NCBI RefSeq assembly: GCF_002434265.1
Contig: NZ_DJJS01000001.1
Location: 124,001-188,000, forward strand
From: Pseudomonas sp. UBA6562
GTDB taxonomy: Bacteria; Pseudomonadota; Gammaproteobacteria; Pseudomonadales; Pseudomonadaceae
Length of the DNA: 64,000 bases
Direction of reading: 5' to 3'
Part shown: positions 37,375 through 45,296 of the stretch, in pieces
How the letters are laid out: the number at the start of each line of letters is the position of its first letter
Numbering within the stretch: the stretch's first letter is position 1
The notes under the pieces: model-generated
Told to the model about the DNA's origin: nothing
What the model saw: only the letters and a program-made list of their open reading frames with translations
Databases searched by the model: none
Position numbers and translations under genes: made by a program

Positions 37375-39426
37375 TCAGGACAGCGGGACCTGATGGCGCC
37401 GTCTCTGCCGCAGGAAGGCGGTGAGCTCGCGAGCGGGCAGGGGCTTGCTGTAGTGGTAGCCCTGACCCTCATGGCAGCCCTGGGCGATGATGTAGGCCTC
37501 CTGCTCGGCGGTCTCCACGCCTTCGGCGATCACCTGCATCCCCAAGCTCTTGCCCAACTGGATGATGGCGCGAACGATGGTGGCGTCGTCATCGTCGTCG
37601 AGCAGGTCCTGCACGAAGCCCTTGTCGATCTTGATCTTGTCCAGCGGCAAGGATTTGAGGTAGCTCAGCGACGAGTAGCCGGTGCCGAAATCGTCGATGG
37701 CGATCGTCGCGCCGGAGCGGCGCAGGCTCAGCAGGTGCGTGGCGGCGGTGCCGATGTCTTCCATCAGGCCGGTCTCGGTGACTTCCAGTTCGAGGCTGCG
37801 CGGGGGCAAACGGTAGCGCTGCAACAGGTTGTTGACCACCCGTGGCAGCTCGTTGTGGTGCAACTGCACGGTCGACAGATTGACCGCCATGCGCAGTTCG
37901 GCAAAGCCTTGGTCGTGCCATTCGCGCAGTTGCTGGCAGGCCTGGTCGAGCACCCATTCGCCGATGGCGATGATCGAGCCGTTCTGCTCGGCCAGCGGGA
38001 TGAACTGGTCGGGCGGCACCAGGCCCAATTGCGGGTGCTGCCAGCGCAGCAAGGCTTCGACACCGACCACCTGCTGGTCGAGGTAGCTGATCTGCGGCTG
38101 ATACACGAGAAACAACTGCTGACGCGGCAGCGCCTCGCGCAGGTCCTTTTCCAGTTCGCGACGCCGACGCATCTCGCTGTCGATGCTGGCGACGTAAAAC
38201 TGGTAGCGGTTGCGTGAACGGGCCTTGGCCAGGGTCATGGTCTGCTCGGCCTTTTGCAGCAGCTTCTCGGTGCTGTCGCCGTCTTCCGGGAACAGGGTGA
38301 TGCCGACCGTGGCACGCAGACGGATGGGCTGCTGGTCGAGCTCGAAGGGTTGCTCGAGGTCGTCGAGGATCGACTGCGCCAGCTCGGCCGCTTCATAGGG
38401 CTGTTCGATGTTGGCCTGGACCAGGGCGAACTGGTCGCCGCCGAGCCGGGCCAGGGCGCCGAGCCGGCCGCTGTGGGCGCGCAGGCGGTCGGCCAGGGCC
38501 AGCAGCAGTTGGTCGCCGACCTGGTAGCCGAATTGCTCGTTGATGCTCTTGAAATCGTCCAACCCGACGCAGAGCACCGCCACGCGATGCTGCAAGCGGC
38601 CGCCGTCGACCAGGATCTTGTCCAGTTGCTGTTGCAGTTGCAGGCGGTTGGGCAGGCCGGTGAGAAAGTCGTACTGGGCCATGCGTTGCAGGCTGTTCTC
38701 GGCTTCATGGCGCAGGTGGGTATTGCGCTCGATGGAGGCCAGCAACTGGTTGGCCGTATCGACCCAGATCCCCAGCTCGTTCTTCTCGTGGCCTTTGAGC
38801 GGCGGGATCTGGTGCTGGCTGGGGCGGTCGGGGTTGATCTGCGTGAGGTGCTCGATGATCTTCGACAGCGGTTTGGTCAGCAGCCAGTGGTAGACCAGGT
38901 ACAGCACCAGGCCCATGGCCAGGGCGCGCAGCACGCCGGCGATGAAGATGACCACGGCGTTGACCATGAAGGCCTCGCCGTAGGCGGCGGTGTCGAGGGT
39001 GATGTTGAGGTCGCCATAGTACTCGCTGTACGGCCCCCGGCCGACCAGCTGCGTGCTGAAGGTGCGCTCCTGGCCCAGGATCAGGTCGGTGAGCCAGCGC
39101 ATCGAGGTGTCGCGCAGCGGGCGGCTTTTCTCGGCGAGCAGGGTTTCGTTGGGGTGGCCGATGGAGGCGATGCGCATGGACTTGTCCTGGAACAGCCCTT
39201 CCATGACCTGCATGCCCATCTCGCGGTCCAGGCTGTATACCGCCTGTGTGGAGGGGTCGCGAAACATGTCGAGGATACGCTGGGCGTCGTCGCTGACGGC
39301 CTGGCGCATCTTGTAGGCGTCGTAGACGATCTGCGCACAGCTGAGCACCACGCCCACGCCCAGCGCCGAGAGCAACACGACCCTGAGCAACTTGATGGTC
39401 AAGCTGTGCCGAAATTCCAGCTTCAA
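37375..39426 (-). CDS. bifA: Cyclic-di-GMP phosphodiesterase BifA
   Basis: A 683-residue inner-membrane protein: helix 1 at about 11-33, a periplasmic region, helix 2 at about 156-180, a degenerate GGDEF domain (GGDQF at 329-333) and an EAL domain (EALLRW at 457-462, DDFGTGYSS at 578-586, GVET at 636-639). P. aeruginosa and P. putida BifA have the same GGDQF/EAL combination and degrade c-di-GMP, promoting swarming and biofilm dispersal. I chose a TTG start at 39426 because AAGGAAA lies 7 bases before it and the N-terminus MKLEFRHSL fits; ATG 39459 adds 11 residues without a ribosome binding site. Neighbours icmP and sodB match the P. aeruginosa locus. Confidence 0.93.
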   Translation of the reverse strand: MKLEFRHSLTIKLLRVVLLSALGVGVVLSCAQIVYDAYKMRQAVSDDAQRILDMFRDPSTQAVYSLDREMGMQVMEGLFQDKSMRIASIGHPNETLLAEKSRPLRDTSMRWLTDLILGQERTFSTQLVGRGPYSEYYGDLNITLDTAAYGEAFMVNAVVIFIAGVLRALAMGLVLYLVYHWLLTKPLSKIIEHLTQINPDRPSQHQIPPLKGHEKNELGIWVDTANQLLASIERNTHLRHEAENSLQRMAQYDFLTGLPNRLQLQQQLDKILVDGGRLQHRVAVLCVGLDDFKSINEQFGYQVGDQLLLALADRLRAHSGRLGALARLGGDQFALVQANIEQPYEAAELAQSILDDLEQPFELDQQPIRLRATVGITLFPEDGDSTEKLLQKAEQTMTLAKARSRNRYQFYVASIDSEMRRRRELEKDLREALPRQQLFLVYQPQISYLDQQVVGVEALLRWQHPQLGLVPPDQFIPLAEQNGSIIAIGEWVLDQACQQLREWHDQGFAELRMAVNLSTVQLHHNELPRVVNNLLQRYRLPPRSLELEVTETGLMEDIGTAATHLLSLRRSGATIAIDDFGTGYSSLSYLKSLPLDKIKIDKGFVQDLLDDDDDATIVRAIIQLGKSLGMQVIAEGVETAEQEAYIIAQGCHEGQGYHYSKPLPARELTAFLRQRRRHQVPLS

Positions 39427-39650
39427 TGGGGTTTCCTTAGTCCGTGCGCCTGGCGGCATTCTGCCACCAACCAGGGTGGCGCACTATTGGCTCCATGCAG
39501 TACCGATTACGACCTTGATGGCGGCGAATCGTCCCGTACTTTATCGGTTGTGCAGCGTCGAAACTTGAATCCATCCGCGAACGTCTCCAGCCCTCTCATC
39601 GTAGCGCCACCTATCCAAGGAGCAAGCAGGGCACCCTTTTGAATGGCCAA

Positions 39651-39678
39651 AAAAAACCCGGCGTTGGCCGGGTTTTTT
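39651..39678 (-). terminator. Intrinsic terminator after sodB
   Basis: CCCGGC/GCCGGG stem with a 4-nt loop flanked by A6 and T6, so it can act on both strands. It lies 22 bases behind the sodB stop and upstream of bifA. Confidence 0.88.
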
Positions 39679-39699
39679 CGTTCAAGGTGGGCTGAGGGC

Positions 39700-40296
39700 T
39701 CAGGCCTTGAAGGTGTTGCCTTCGAACTGCTGGGCGACGAAGTCCCAGTTGACCAGATTCCAGAACGCCTCGACGTACTTCGGACGGACGTTGCGGTAGT
39801 CGATGTAGTAGGCGTGTTCCCAGACGTCGCAGGTCAGCAGCGGGGTGTCGCCGCTGGTCAGCGGGCAGCCGGCGCCGATGGTGCTGGCCAGGGCCAGGGA
39901 ACCGTCGGCCTTCTTCACCAGCCAGCCCCAGCCGGAGCCGAAGGTGCCGACGGACGTCTTGGTGAACTCTTCCTTGAACTTGTCGAAGGAGCCGAAGGCG
40001 CTGTCGATGGCCTCGGCCAGTGCGCCGGTCGGTTGGCCACCGGCGTTTGGCGCCAGGCATTCCCAGTAGAACGAGTGGTTCCAGATCTGGGCCGCGTTGT
40101 TGAACACGCCGCCCGAAGAGGCCTTGATGATCTCTTCCAGGGATTTGTTTTCGAATTCGGTGCCCGGGATCAGGTTGTTCAGGTTCACGACATAGGTGTT
40201 GTGGTGTTTGTCGTGGTGGAACTCCAGGGTTTCCTTGGAGATGTGCGGCTGCAGGGCATCGTGGGCGTAGGGCAGCGGCGGCAATTCAAAAGCCAT
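39700..40296 (-). CDS. sodB: Iron superoxide dismutase SodB
   Basis: A 198-residue cytoplasmic superoxide dismutase. GVFNNAAQIWNHSFYW and DVWEHAYYIDYRN are the forms typical of Fe enzymes. A strong GAGGAG ribosome binding site precedes the ATG. It is the iron-replete counterpart of the Fur-repressed SodA at 5380-5991. Confidence 0.96.
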   Translation of the reverse strand: MAFELPPLPYAHDALQPHISKETLEFHHDKHHNTYVVNLNNLIPGTEFENKSLEEIIKASSGGVFNNAAQIWNHSFYWECLAPNAGGQPTGALAEAIDSAFGSFDKFKEEFTKTSVGTFGSGWGWLVKKADGSLALASTIGAGCPLTSGDTPLLTCDVWEHAYYIDYRNVRPKYVEAFWNLVNWDFVAQQFEGNTFKA

Positions 40297-40488
40297 GGTT
40301 GATTCTCCTCATTCGGGTCTGGTTTGCGATGGACGCAAGGCCGATCACGGGCGGCCTCATCGCGCCGGCGGGTCTTTACCCTTTGCGACGCAAGCGGTCG
40401 ATCATAGCACCGGCCCCCACGCATAACCACGCGACAAGTATAGGGAATAGCGGTTGCGCGGCCCTGGCCCGGGCATGACCGATGGGGT

Positions 40489-41088
40489 TCAGGCAAAGAT
40501 CAGTTGCGCAGCCACGCTGAACATCATCACCGCCACCATCAGGTCGAGCAGCCGCCAGGTGGCCGGACGCGCCAGCCACGGGGCCAGCCAGGCCGCGCCC
40601 AGGGCCAGGGTCGAGAACCACAGCAGCGACGCGCTCGCGGCACCCGCCACATAGGCGCCGGGCACCGGTTGCTGCGCGCCCAGCGAGCCGATCAGCAAAA
40701 CCGTGTCGAGGTACACATGCGGATTGAGCAAGGTCACCGCCAGGGCGCTCAACAGCACCGCGCGCCGCGACCGGCTGCCCTGGCCCTGCTGGCGCTCCAG
40801 GCGCTGTGCCGAGCAGGCGCTGCGCAGCGCCTTGATACCGTACCAGAGCAGAAACGCCGCGCCGCCCCAGCGCGCTACCGCCAGCAGGGTAGGGCTACTG
40901 AGCAGGACCGTGGCCAGGCCGAACACCCCGGCCGCCACCAGAAGCGCGTCGCACACGATGCACAGCGCCGCGACCGGCAGGTGATGCTCGCGGCGCAGGC
41001 TCTGCGCCAGCACGAAAGCGTTCTGCGCGCCGATGGCCATGATCAGGCCCAAAGCCACCAAGAGGCCGTTCACATAGCTTTGCCACAT
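40489..41088 (-). CDS. argO: LysE/ArgO-type amino acid exporter
   Basis: A 199-residue LysE-superfamily exporter with about six helices. The motif GLIMAIGAQNAFVLAQSL in the first helix region is the family hallmark, and NPHVYLDTVLLIGS is the second conserved segment. It is divergent from argP, as in E. coli, where ArgP activates argO for arginine or lysine export. The start MWQSYVNG is chosen over an upstream ATG because the extension lies in the argP promoter. Confidence 0.93.
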   Translation of the reverse strand: MWQSYVNGLLVALGLIMAIGAQNAFVLAQSLRREHHLPVAALCIVCDALLVAAGVFGLATVLLSSPTLLAVARWGGAAFLLWYGIKALRSACSAQRLERQQGQGSRSRRAVLLSALAVTLLNPHVYLDTVLLIGSLGAQQPVPGAYVAGAASASLLWFSTLALGAAWLAPWLARPATWRLLDLMVAVMMFSVAAQLIFA

Positions 41089-41215
41089 CGCGATCGATCT
41101 CCACAGACGCGCAGGCAGGCTGCGCGCGGATTTGCCTAAAAGGAAGGCTGGCGATTGTGCGCAGCGGCAGGGTATAAGCAAAACAAATAATGCTGATAAG
41201 CCATTAGGTAAATCG

Positions 41216-42106
41216 ATGTTCGACTATAAACTGTTGTCCGCCTTGGCGGCGGTGATCGAACAGGCCGGTTTCGAACGTGCCGCGCAAGCGCTGGGCCTGT
41301 CGCAATCGGCGGTTTCCCAGCGCATCAAGCTGCTCGAAGCGCGGGTCGGGCAACCGGTGCTGATCCGTGCCTTGCCGCCCGAGCCCACCGAGGTCGGCCG
41401 GCAGCTGCTCAACCATGTGCAACAGGTGCGCCTGTTGGAGCGCGATCTGCAACGCCAGGTGCCGGCGCTGGACGAGCACGGCCTGCCCGAACGCCTGCGC
41501 ATAGCGCTCAACGCCGACAGCCTGGCGACCTGGTGGGCCGAGGCGGTGGGCGCCTTCAGCACCGAGCAGCGGGTGCTGTTCGACCTGGTGGTGGAGGACC
41601 AGGAGGTGGGCCTCAAACGCATGCGCGCCGGCGAAGTGGCCGCCAGCCTGTGCAGCAGCGAGCGGCCGGTGGCCGGTGCGCGCAGCCTGGCCCTGGGGGC
41701 GATGCGCTACCGTGCGCTGGCCAGCCCTGACTTCATGGCGCGGCACTTTGCCCAAGGCTTCCAAGCTGCGCGCCTGGCGCGGACGCCGGGTATCGTGTTC
41801 GGCCCGGACGATTTCCTGCAGCACCGCTATCTGGCTTCGCTGGGCATCGAAGGCGGGTTTCTGCACCACTTGTGCCCGTCTTCGGAGGGGTTCGTGCGTC
41901 TGCTCGAAGCCGGCATGGGCTGGGGCCTGGTGCCCGAATTGCAGGCCAGCGCGCAACTGACGCAAGGCACGCTGGTGGAAATCTGCGCCGACACGCCCAT
42001 CGATGTGCCGCTCTACTGGCATCATTGGCGCACCGGCGGGCAACTGCTCGGCCAACTGACCGAACACCTGCGCCGCTCGGCGTCGGTCTGGCTGGTGCCC
42101 TTGTAG
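41216..42106 (+). CDS. argP: LysR-type regulator ArgP
   Basis: A 296-residue LysR-family regulator (also named IciA). The helix-turn-helix is GFERAAQALGLSQSAVSQRI at about residues 20-40, followed by an effector-binding domain. It should control the divergent argO in response to lysine and arginine. The 127-base gap to argO is AT-rich (around 41175-41215), where ArgP would bind. The true start could be earlier, but MFDYKLLSALAAVIEQ is the family's N-terminus. Confidence 0.94.
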   Translation: MFDYKLLSALAAVIEQAGFERAAQALGLSQSAVSQRIKLLEARVGQPVLIRALPPEPTEVGRQLLNHVQQVRLLERDLQRQVPALDEHGLPERLRIALNADSLATWWAEAVGAFSTEQRVLFDLVVEDQEVGLKRMRAGEVAASLCSSERPVAGARSLALGAMRYRALASPDFMARHFAQGFQAARLARTPGIVFGPDDFLQHRYLASLGIEGGFLHHLCPSSEGFVRLLEAGMGWGLVPELQASAQLTQGTLVEICADTPIDVPLYWHHWRTGGQLLGQLTEHLRRSASVWLVPL

Positions 42107-42155
42107 GCACGGGCAGCGTCAGTTGCATCTGAAATCTGGCAAGGCGGAGTCTTAC

Positions 42156-43142
42156 ATGCGAATTCTGGTCACAGGCGCGAGCGGTTTCATCGGCGGACGC
42201 TTCGCCCGCTTTGCCTTGGAACAGGGGCTGGACGTGCGGGTCAACGGGCGTCGCGCCGACGCCGTGGCGCACCTGGTCAAGCGCGGCGCGCAATTCATTC
42301 CCGGCGACCTGGGCAATGCCGAAGTGGCCCGGCGCGTCTGCCAGGGCGTCGACATCGTGGTGCATTGCGCGGGCGCGGTCGGCACCTGGGGGCACTATCA
42401 GGACTTCCACCAAGGCAACGTGGTGCTCACCGAAAACATCGTCGAAGGCTGCCTGAAAGAGCACGTGCGGCGCCTGGTGCACCTGTCGTCCGCGGCGTTG
42501 TACGGCGACGGGCCGGGGCTGTTGGACGTGCGCGAGGCGCCGCTGCCCAGGCGTTTCCACGACCACTATGCGGCCACCCGGCAGGTGGCCGAGCAGAAAG
42601 TCTTCGGCGCCGGCGAGTTCGGCCTGGAAGTGCTCGTGCTGCGCCCCAGCCCGGTGGTCGGCGCGGGCGACACCCGGCTGTTTCCGGCCTGGATCGAGCG
42701 CCAGCGCCAGGGCCGCCTGGCGATCGTCGGCAACGGCTTGAACAAGGTCGACTTCACCAGTGTGCACAACCTCAACGGCGCCTTGCTGAGCGCGCTGTTC
42801 GTCGACGCCCAGGCGCTGGGCCAGGCCTACAACATCGGCAACGGCCAACCCGTGCCGCTGTGGGACGCGATCAACTACGTCATGCGCCGGCTGCAACTGC
42901 CCCAAGCCACGCGCTATCGTGCGCCCGGTCCGGCCTATGCTCGGGCGGTGCTCGCCGAGGCGGCGTGCCTGGCCTGGCCGGGGCAACCCGAGCCGCGTAG
43001 CACGCGGGCGGCGGTCAAGCGCGACTGCCGCGACTTCACCCTCGACATCGGCCGCGCCCGCCAGCATCTGGACTACCGACCCAAGACCTGCCTGTGGAGC
43101 GCGCTGGACGAGTTTTGCGCCTGGTGGCAGGCCAGCACCTGA
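42156..43142 (+). CDS. NAD-dependent epimerase/dehydratase (extended SDR)
   Basis: A 328-residue extended short-chain dehydrogenase. The nucleotide-binding motif GASGFIGG is at residues 7-14 and the catalytic serine is in HLSSAALYGDG. The Tyr-x-x-x-Lys motif reads YAATR, with arginine in place of the usual lysine. Such proteins act on sugar nucleotides or steroid- and lactone-like substrates; the substrate here is unknown. It follows argP by 49 bases, as in other pseudomonads. Confidence 0.88.
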   Translation: MRILVTGASGFIGGRFARFALEQGLDVRVNGRRADAVAHLVKRGAQFIPGDLGNAEVARRVCQGVDIVVHCAGAVGTWGHYQDFHQGNVVLTENIVEGCLKEHVRRLVHLSSAALYGDGPGLLDVREAPLPRRFHDHYAATRQVAEQKVFGAGEFGLEVLVLRPSPVVGAGDTRLFPAWIERQRQGRLAIVGNGLNKVDFTSVHNLNGALLSALFVDAQALGQAYNIGNGQPVPLWDAINYVMRRLQLPQATRYRAPGPAYARAVLAEAACLAWPGQPEPRSTRAAVKRDCRDFTLDIGRARQHLDYRPKTCLWSALDEFCAWWQAST

Positions 43143-43289
43143 CGACCCACGGTGGGTGGGTGCGGCCTGTACGCCTTGGCAGGTCGCCGTCCAGCTCGCC
43201 CAACTGCAGGGGCGCTCGCGGTTCGCAACGGATCGGGCGCTGCGGTTTATACTCTCGCCTCCATGCCTCCACCCCAGTTGAAACCGCCC

Positions 43290-44111
43290 ATGCGCAACGA
43301 CGAACCCGACACCCTAGACCACGTTCCGAGCCTGCGTGCCGGCACCCGCGACGACGACGAGCTGCTGCCTGCCCGTGTGGCCCGCAGCCGCCAGAAGGCC
43401 GCGCGCCCGGCCAGCAACGGCCTGCTCTGGACACTGCTGTGCGCCGCCTTCATCGCCCTGGCGGGCCTGGGTTGGTGGAGCGCGCAGCAGATCTCGATGC
43501 TCGAACGGCAGTTGATCGCCACTCAGGAATCCTTCGCGCGCATCAGCGAAGAGGCGGCCGGACGCCTGCAAGCGATCAGCGGCAAGGTCGCGGCCAGCGA
43601 GTCGAACGTCAGTTCCGGGAACGAAACCTTGCAGCAGCAGCTTCGTCAGTTGCAGGCCAGCCTCGCTGAACAGAACAAGCAACAGCAGGGCGTCGCCGGT
43701 CAGACGGGCGATCTGGACAAGCGTCTGGAGCAGGTGCTGGCCGAGGCCCGCCAGCAGCAGCAGGCCGCCAGCGCGTTGCAGGACCAGCTGGCGGCCCAGC
43801 TCAAGGCGATCGACGCCCAGCTGACCGCGCTCAAGGCCGGGCAGACCGACACGGGCAAGCTGGAAGAGCAGTTGAAGCGCCTGAGCGGCGAGGTCGCCGC
43901 GCTCAAGCAACAGGGCGACCCGCAGGCCGCCATCGACAGCCTCACGCAAGACGTGCTGGTGCTCAAAAGCCAGGCTGACAATCGGCCCGCCTCGGGCGGT
44001 GGTGCGTCGGTACAGGAGTTCGATGCGTTCCGCGGGCAGACCACCCGCTCGCTCAACACCTTGCAGAGCCAGGTGCAGAACCTCCAGCAGCAGATCAACG
44101 CACGGCCCTGA
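43290..44111 (+). CDS. Membrane-anchored coiled-coil protein
   Basis: A 273-residue protein of unknown function. A charged N-terminus (about 1-35) is followed by one membrane helix (NGLLWTLLCAAFIALAGLGW, about 45-65) and then a long glutamine-rich coiled coil (about 70-265) with periplasmic location expected. An ATG at 43263 would add nine residues (MPPPQLKPP); neither start has a clear ribosome binding site. The gene stands alone between the epimerase and the convergent HlyD-type gene. Confidence 0.75.
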   Translation: MRNDEPDTLDHVPSLRAGTRDDDELLPARVARSRQKAARPASNGLLWTLLCAAFIALAGLGWWSAQQISMLERQLIATQESFARISEEAAGRLQAISGKVAASESNVSSGNETLQQQLRQLQASLAEQNKQQQGVAGQTGDLDKRLEQVLAEARQQQQAASALQDQLAAQLKAIDAQLTALKAGQTDTGKLEEQLKRLSGEVAALKQQGDPQAAIDSLTQDVLVLKSQADNRPASGGGASVQEFDAFRGQTTRSLNTLQSQVQNLQQQINARP

Positions 44112-44213
44112 AGCCCGGCATCGAGGCGCGATGGGCCGCTTTGCAGCCGGGCGTCGGTGCTCGGTGCGACCCACCCGTGGAGCACCTGCACATCGGCATT
44201 TGTCTCCAAAGCT

Positions 44214-44238
44214 GAGCCGCCCCCAAGCAGGGCGGCTC
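44214..44238. other. Hairpin between convergent genes
   Basis: A perfect 9-bp stem (GAGCCGCCC with GGGCGGCTC) and 7-nt loop in the 150-base gap between the coiled-coil gene and the HlyD-type gene. It lacks a T run on either strand, but its position fits a shared transcript end. Confidence 0.45.
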
Positions 44239-44261
44239 GGCGAACCGCCCTACGTGCGGCG

Positions 44262-45296
44262 TCAAGCGTCCAGGCCGAACCAGGTCCTCCAGTCGTCGCG
44301 GGCGAAGCGTACGCGGACCGGCAGGGAGTCGATCCGCCAGGCCGAGTCGAGCGCCGCGTCGAAACTGGCCGGGACCATCAGGCCGCGGGTCGGGCTGCTG
44401 AACGGTTTGCGCAGATCGCTCGGCAAAGGGTTGGCGCTTTCGGCCGGGTTGATCACCGTGGCATGCGTCCAGCTGCCGTCGGGCAAGCGCACGTCCAGCG
44501 GCGTGCCGGGCGTGGAATAGCGCACATCCTTGGGGTCGAGGTAGACCCACAGCTGCGCGGGCCCGGTACGTTCCAGGCGCATCAGCAGCGTGCCAGGGCC
44601 GACGTTCTCGCCGGGTGCGGCGACCACTTCGGCGACCCGCGCCGCCTCTGCCGCCGTGACCTGCATCTGTTGCAGGCGCTGTTGCAACCAATGCGCTTCG
44701 CGGCGCTGCTGCTGTTGGTAACGCAGGTCGCTACTGCCGCCGGTCACGCTGCGCTCCCAGGCCAGGCGCTCGGCCTCGCGGTTGTCCAGTTGGTTCTGCG
44801 CGTCGAGCAGTTCGCCTTGGGTCGCGGCCTGGCGGGCGAGCAAACCACGGACTTCGCGCACCCGCTGCGCCGCACGGTCGACCAGGCGTTGCAGCACCTG
44901 GCGGTTGCGCGTGACGACTTCGGGCGAGCCTGCCACCACCGCCTCATCCTGGCCTTGCAGCAGGTTCAGGCGCAGGCGCCATTCGGGGTTGTCCATCTGC
45001 AACAGCGGCGCACCGGGCTGCACGTGGTCGCCCACCTGCACCTTGAGCTCGGCGATCTGCCCAGGTTGCATGGCGCGCACTTCCAGCGTCGGCAGGCGCA
45101 CCAGCGCCGGCGCTTCGACGCGGATCAGGTCCAGACCGTAGCGCGCGGCCAGCCATGCCGGCGGAATCAGGATCAGCAGCACGATCAGGTACCAGCGCAA
45201 GCGGAAGGCAAGGCGTTTGCCGGGCGCGTACAGCACCTGCATGCCGTTGTCCTGGGTGGGGTGGTGCTCCTTGGGGCTATCGAATCGGATTTTCAT
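44262..45296 (-). CDS. HlyD-type periplasmic adaptor of exopolysaccharide operon
   Basis: A 344-residue membrane fusion protein: a cytoplasmic tail, one membrane helix (about 34-50), a lipoyl-like half (VRAMQPGQIAELKVQVGDHV, about 75-105), a helical hairpin rich in Gln and Arg (about 110-220), the second lipoyl half (AEVVAAPGENVGPGTLLMRL) and a beta-barrel. It is the last gene of the four-gene operon and overlaps the TolC-like gene by 4 bases (ATGA). No ABC, MFS or RND pump is nearby, so it probably links the glycosyltransferase to the TolC-like protein. It carries no PilZ domain, unlike Alg44. Confidence 0.88.
   Translation of the reverse strand: MKIRFDSPKEHHPTQDNGMQVLYAPGKRLAFRLRWYLIVLLILIPPAWLAARYGLDLIRVEAPALVRLPTLEVRAMQPGQIAELKVQVGDHVQPGAPLLQMDNPEWRLRLNLLQGQDEAVVAGSPEVVTRNRQVLQRLVDRAAQRVREVRGLLARQAATQGELLDAQNQLDNREAERLAWERSVTGGSSDLRYQQQQRREAHWLQQRLQQMQVTAAEAARVAEVVAAPGENVGPGTLLMRLERTGPAQLWVYLDPKDVRYSTPGTPLDVRLPDGSWTHATVINPAESANPLPSDLRKPFSSPTRGLMVPASFDAALDSAWRIDSLPVRVRFARDDWRTWFGLDA

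Noticed and set aside
38430..38450. BifA GGDEF domain as an active diguanylate cyclase
   Set aside because: The signature is GGDQF, and BifA proteins with this form act as phosphodiesterases.
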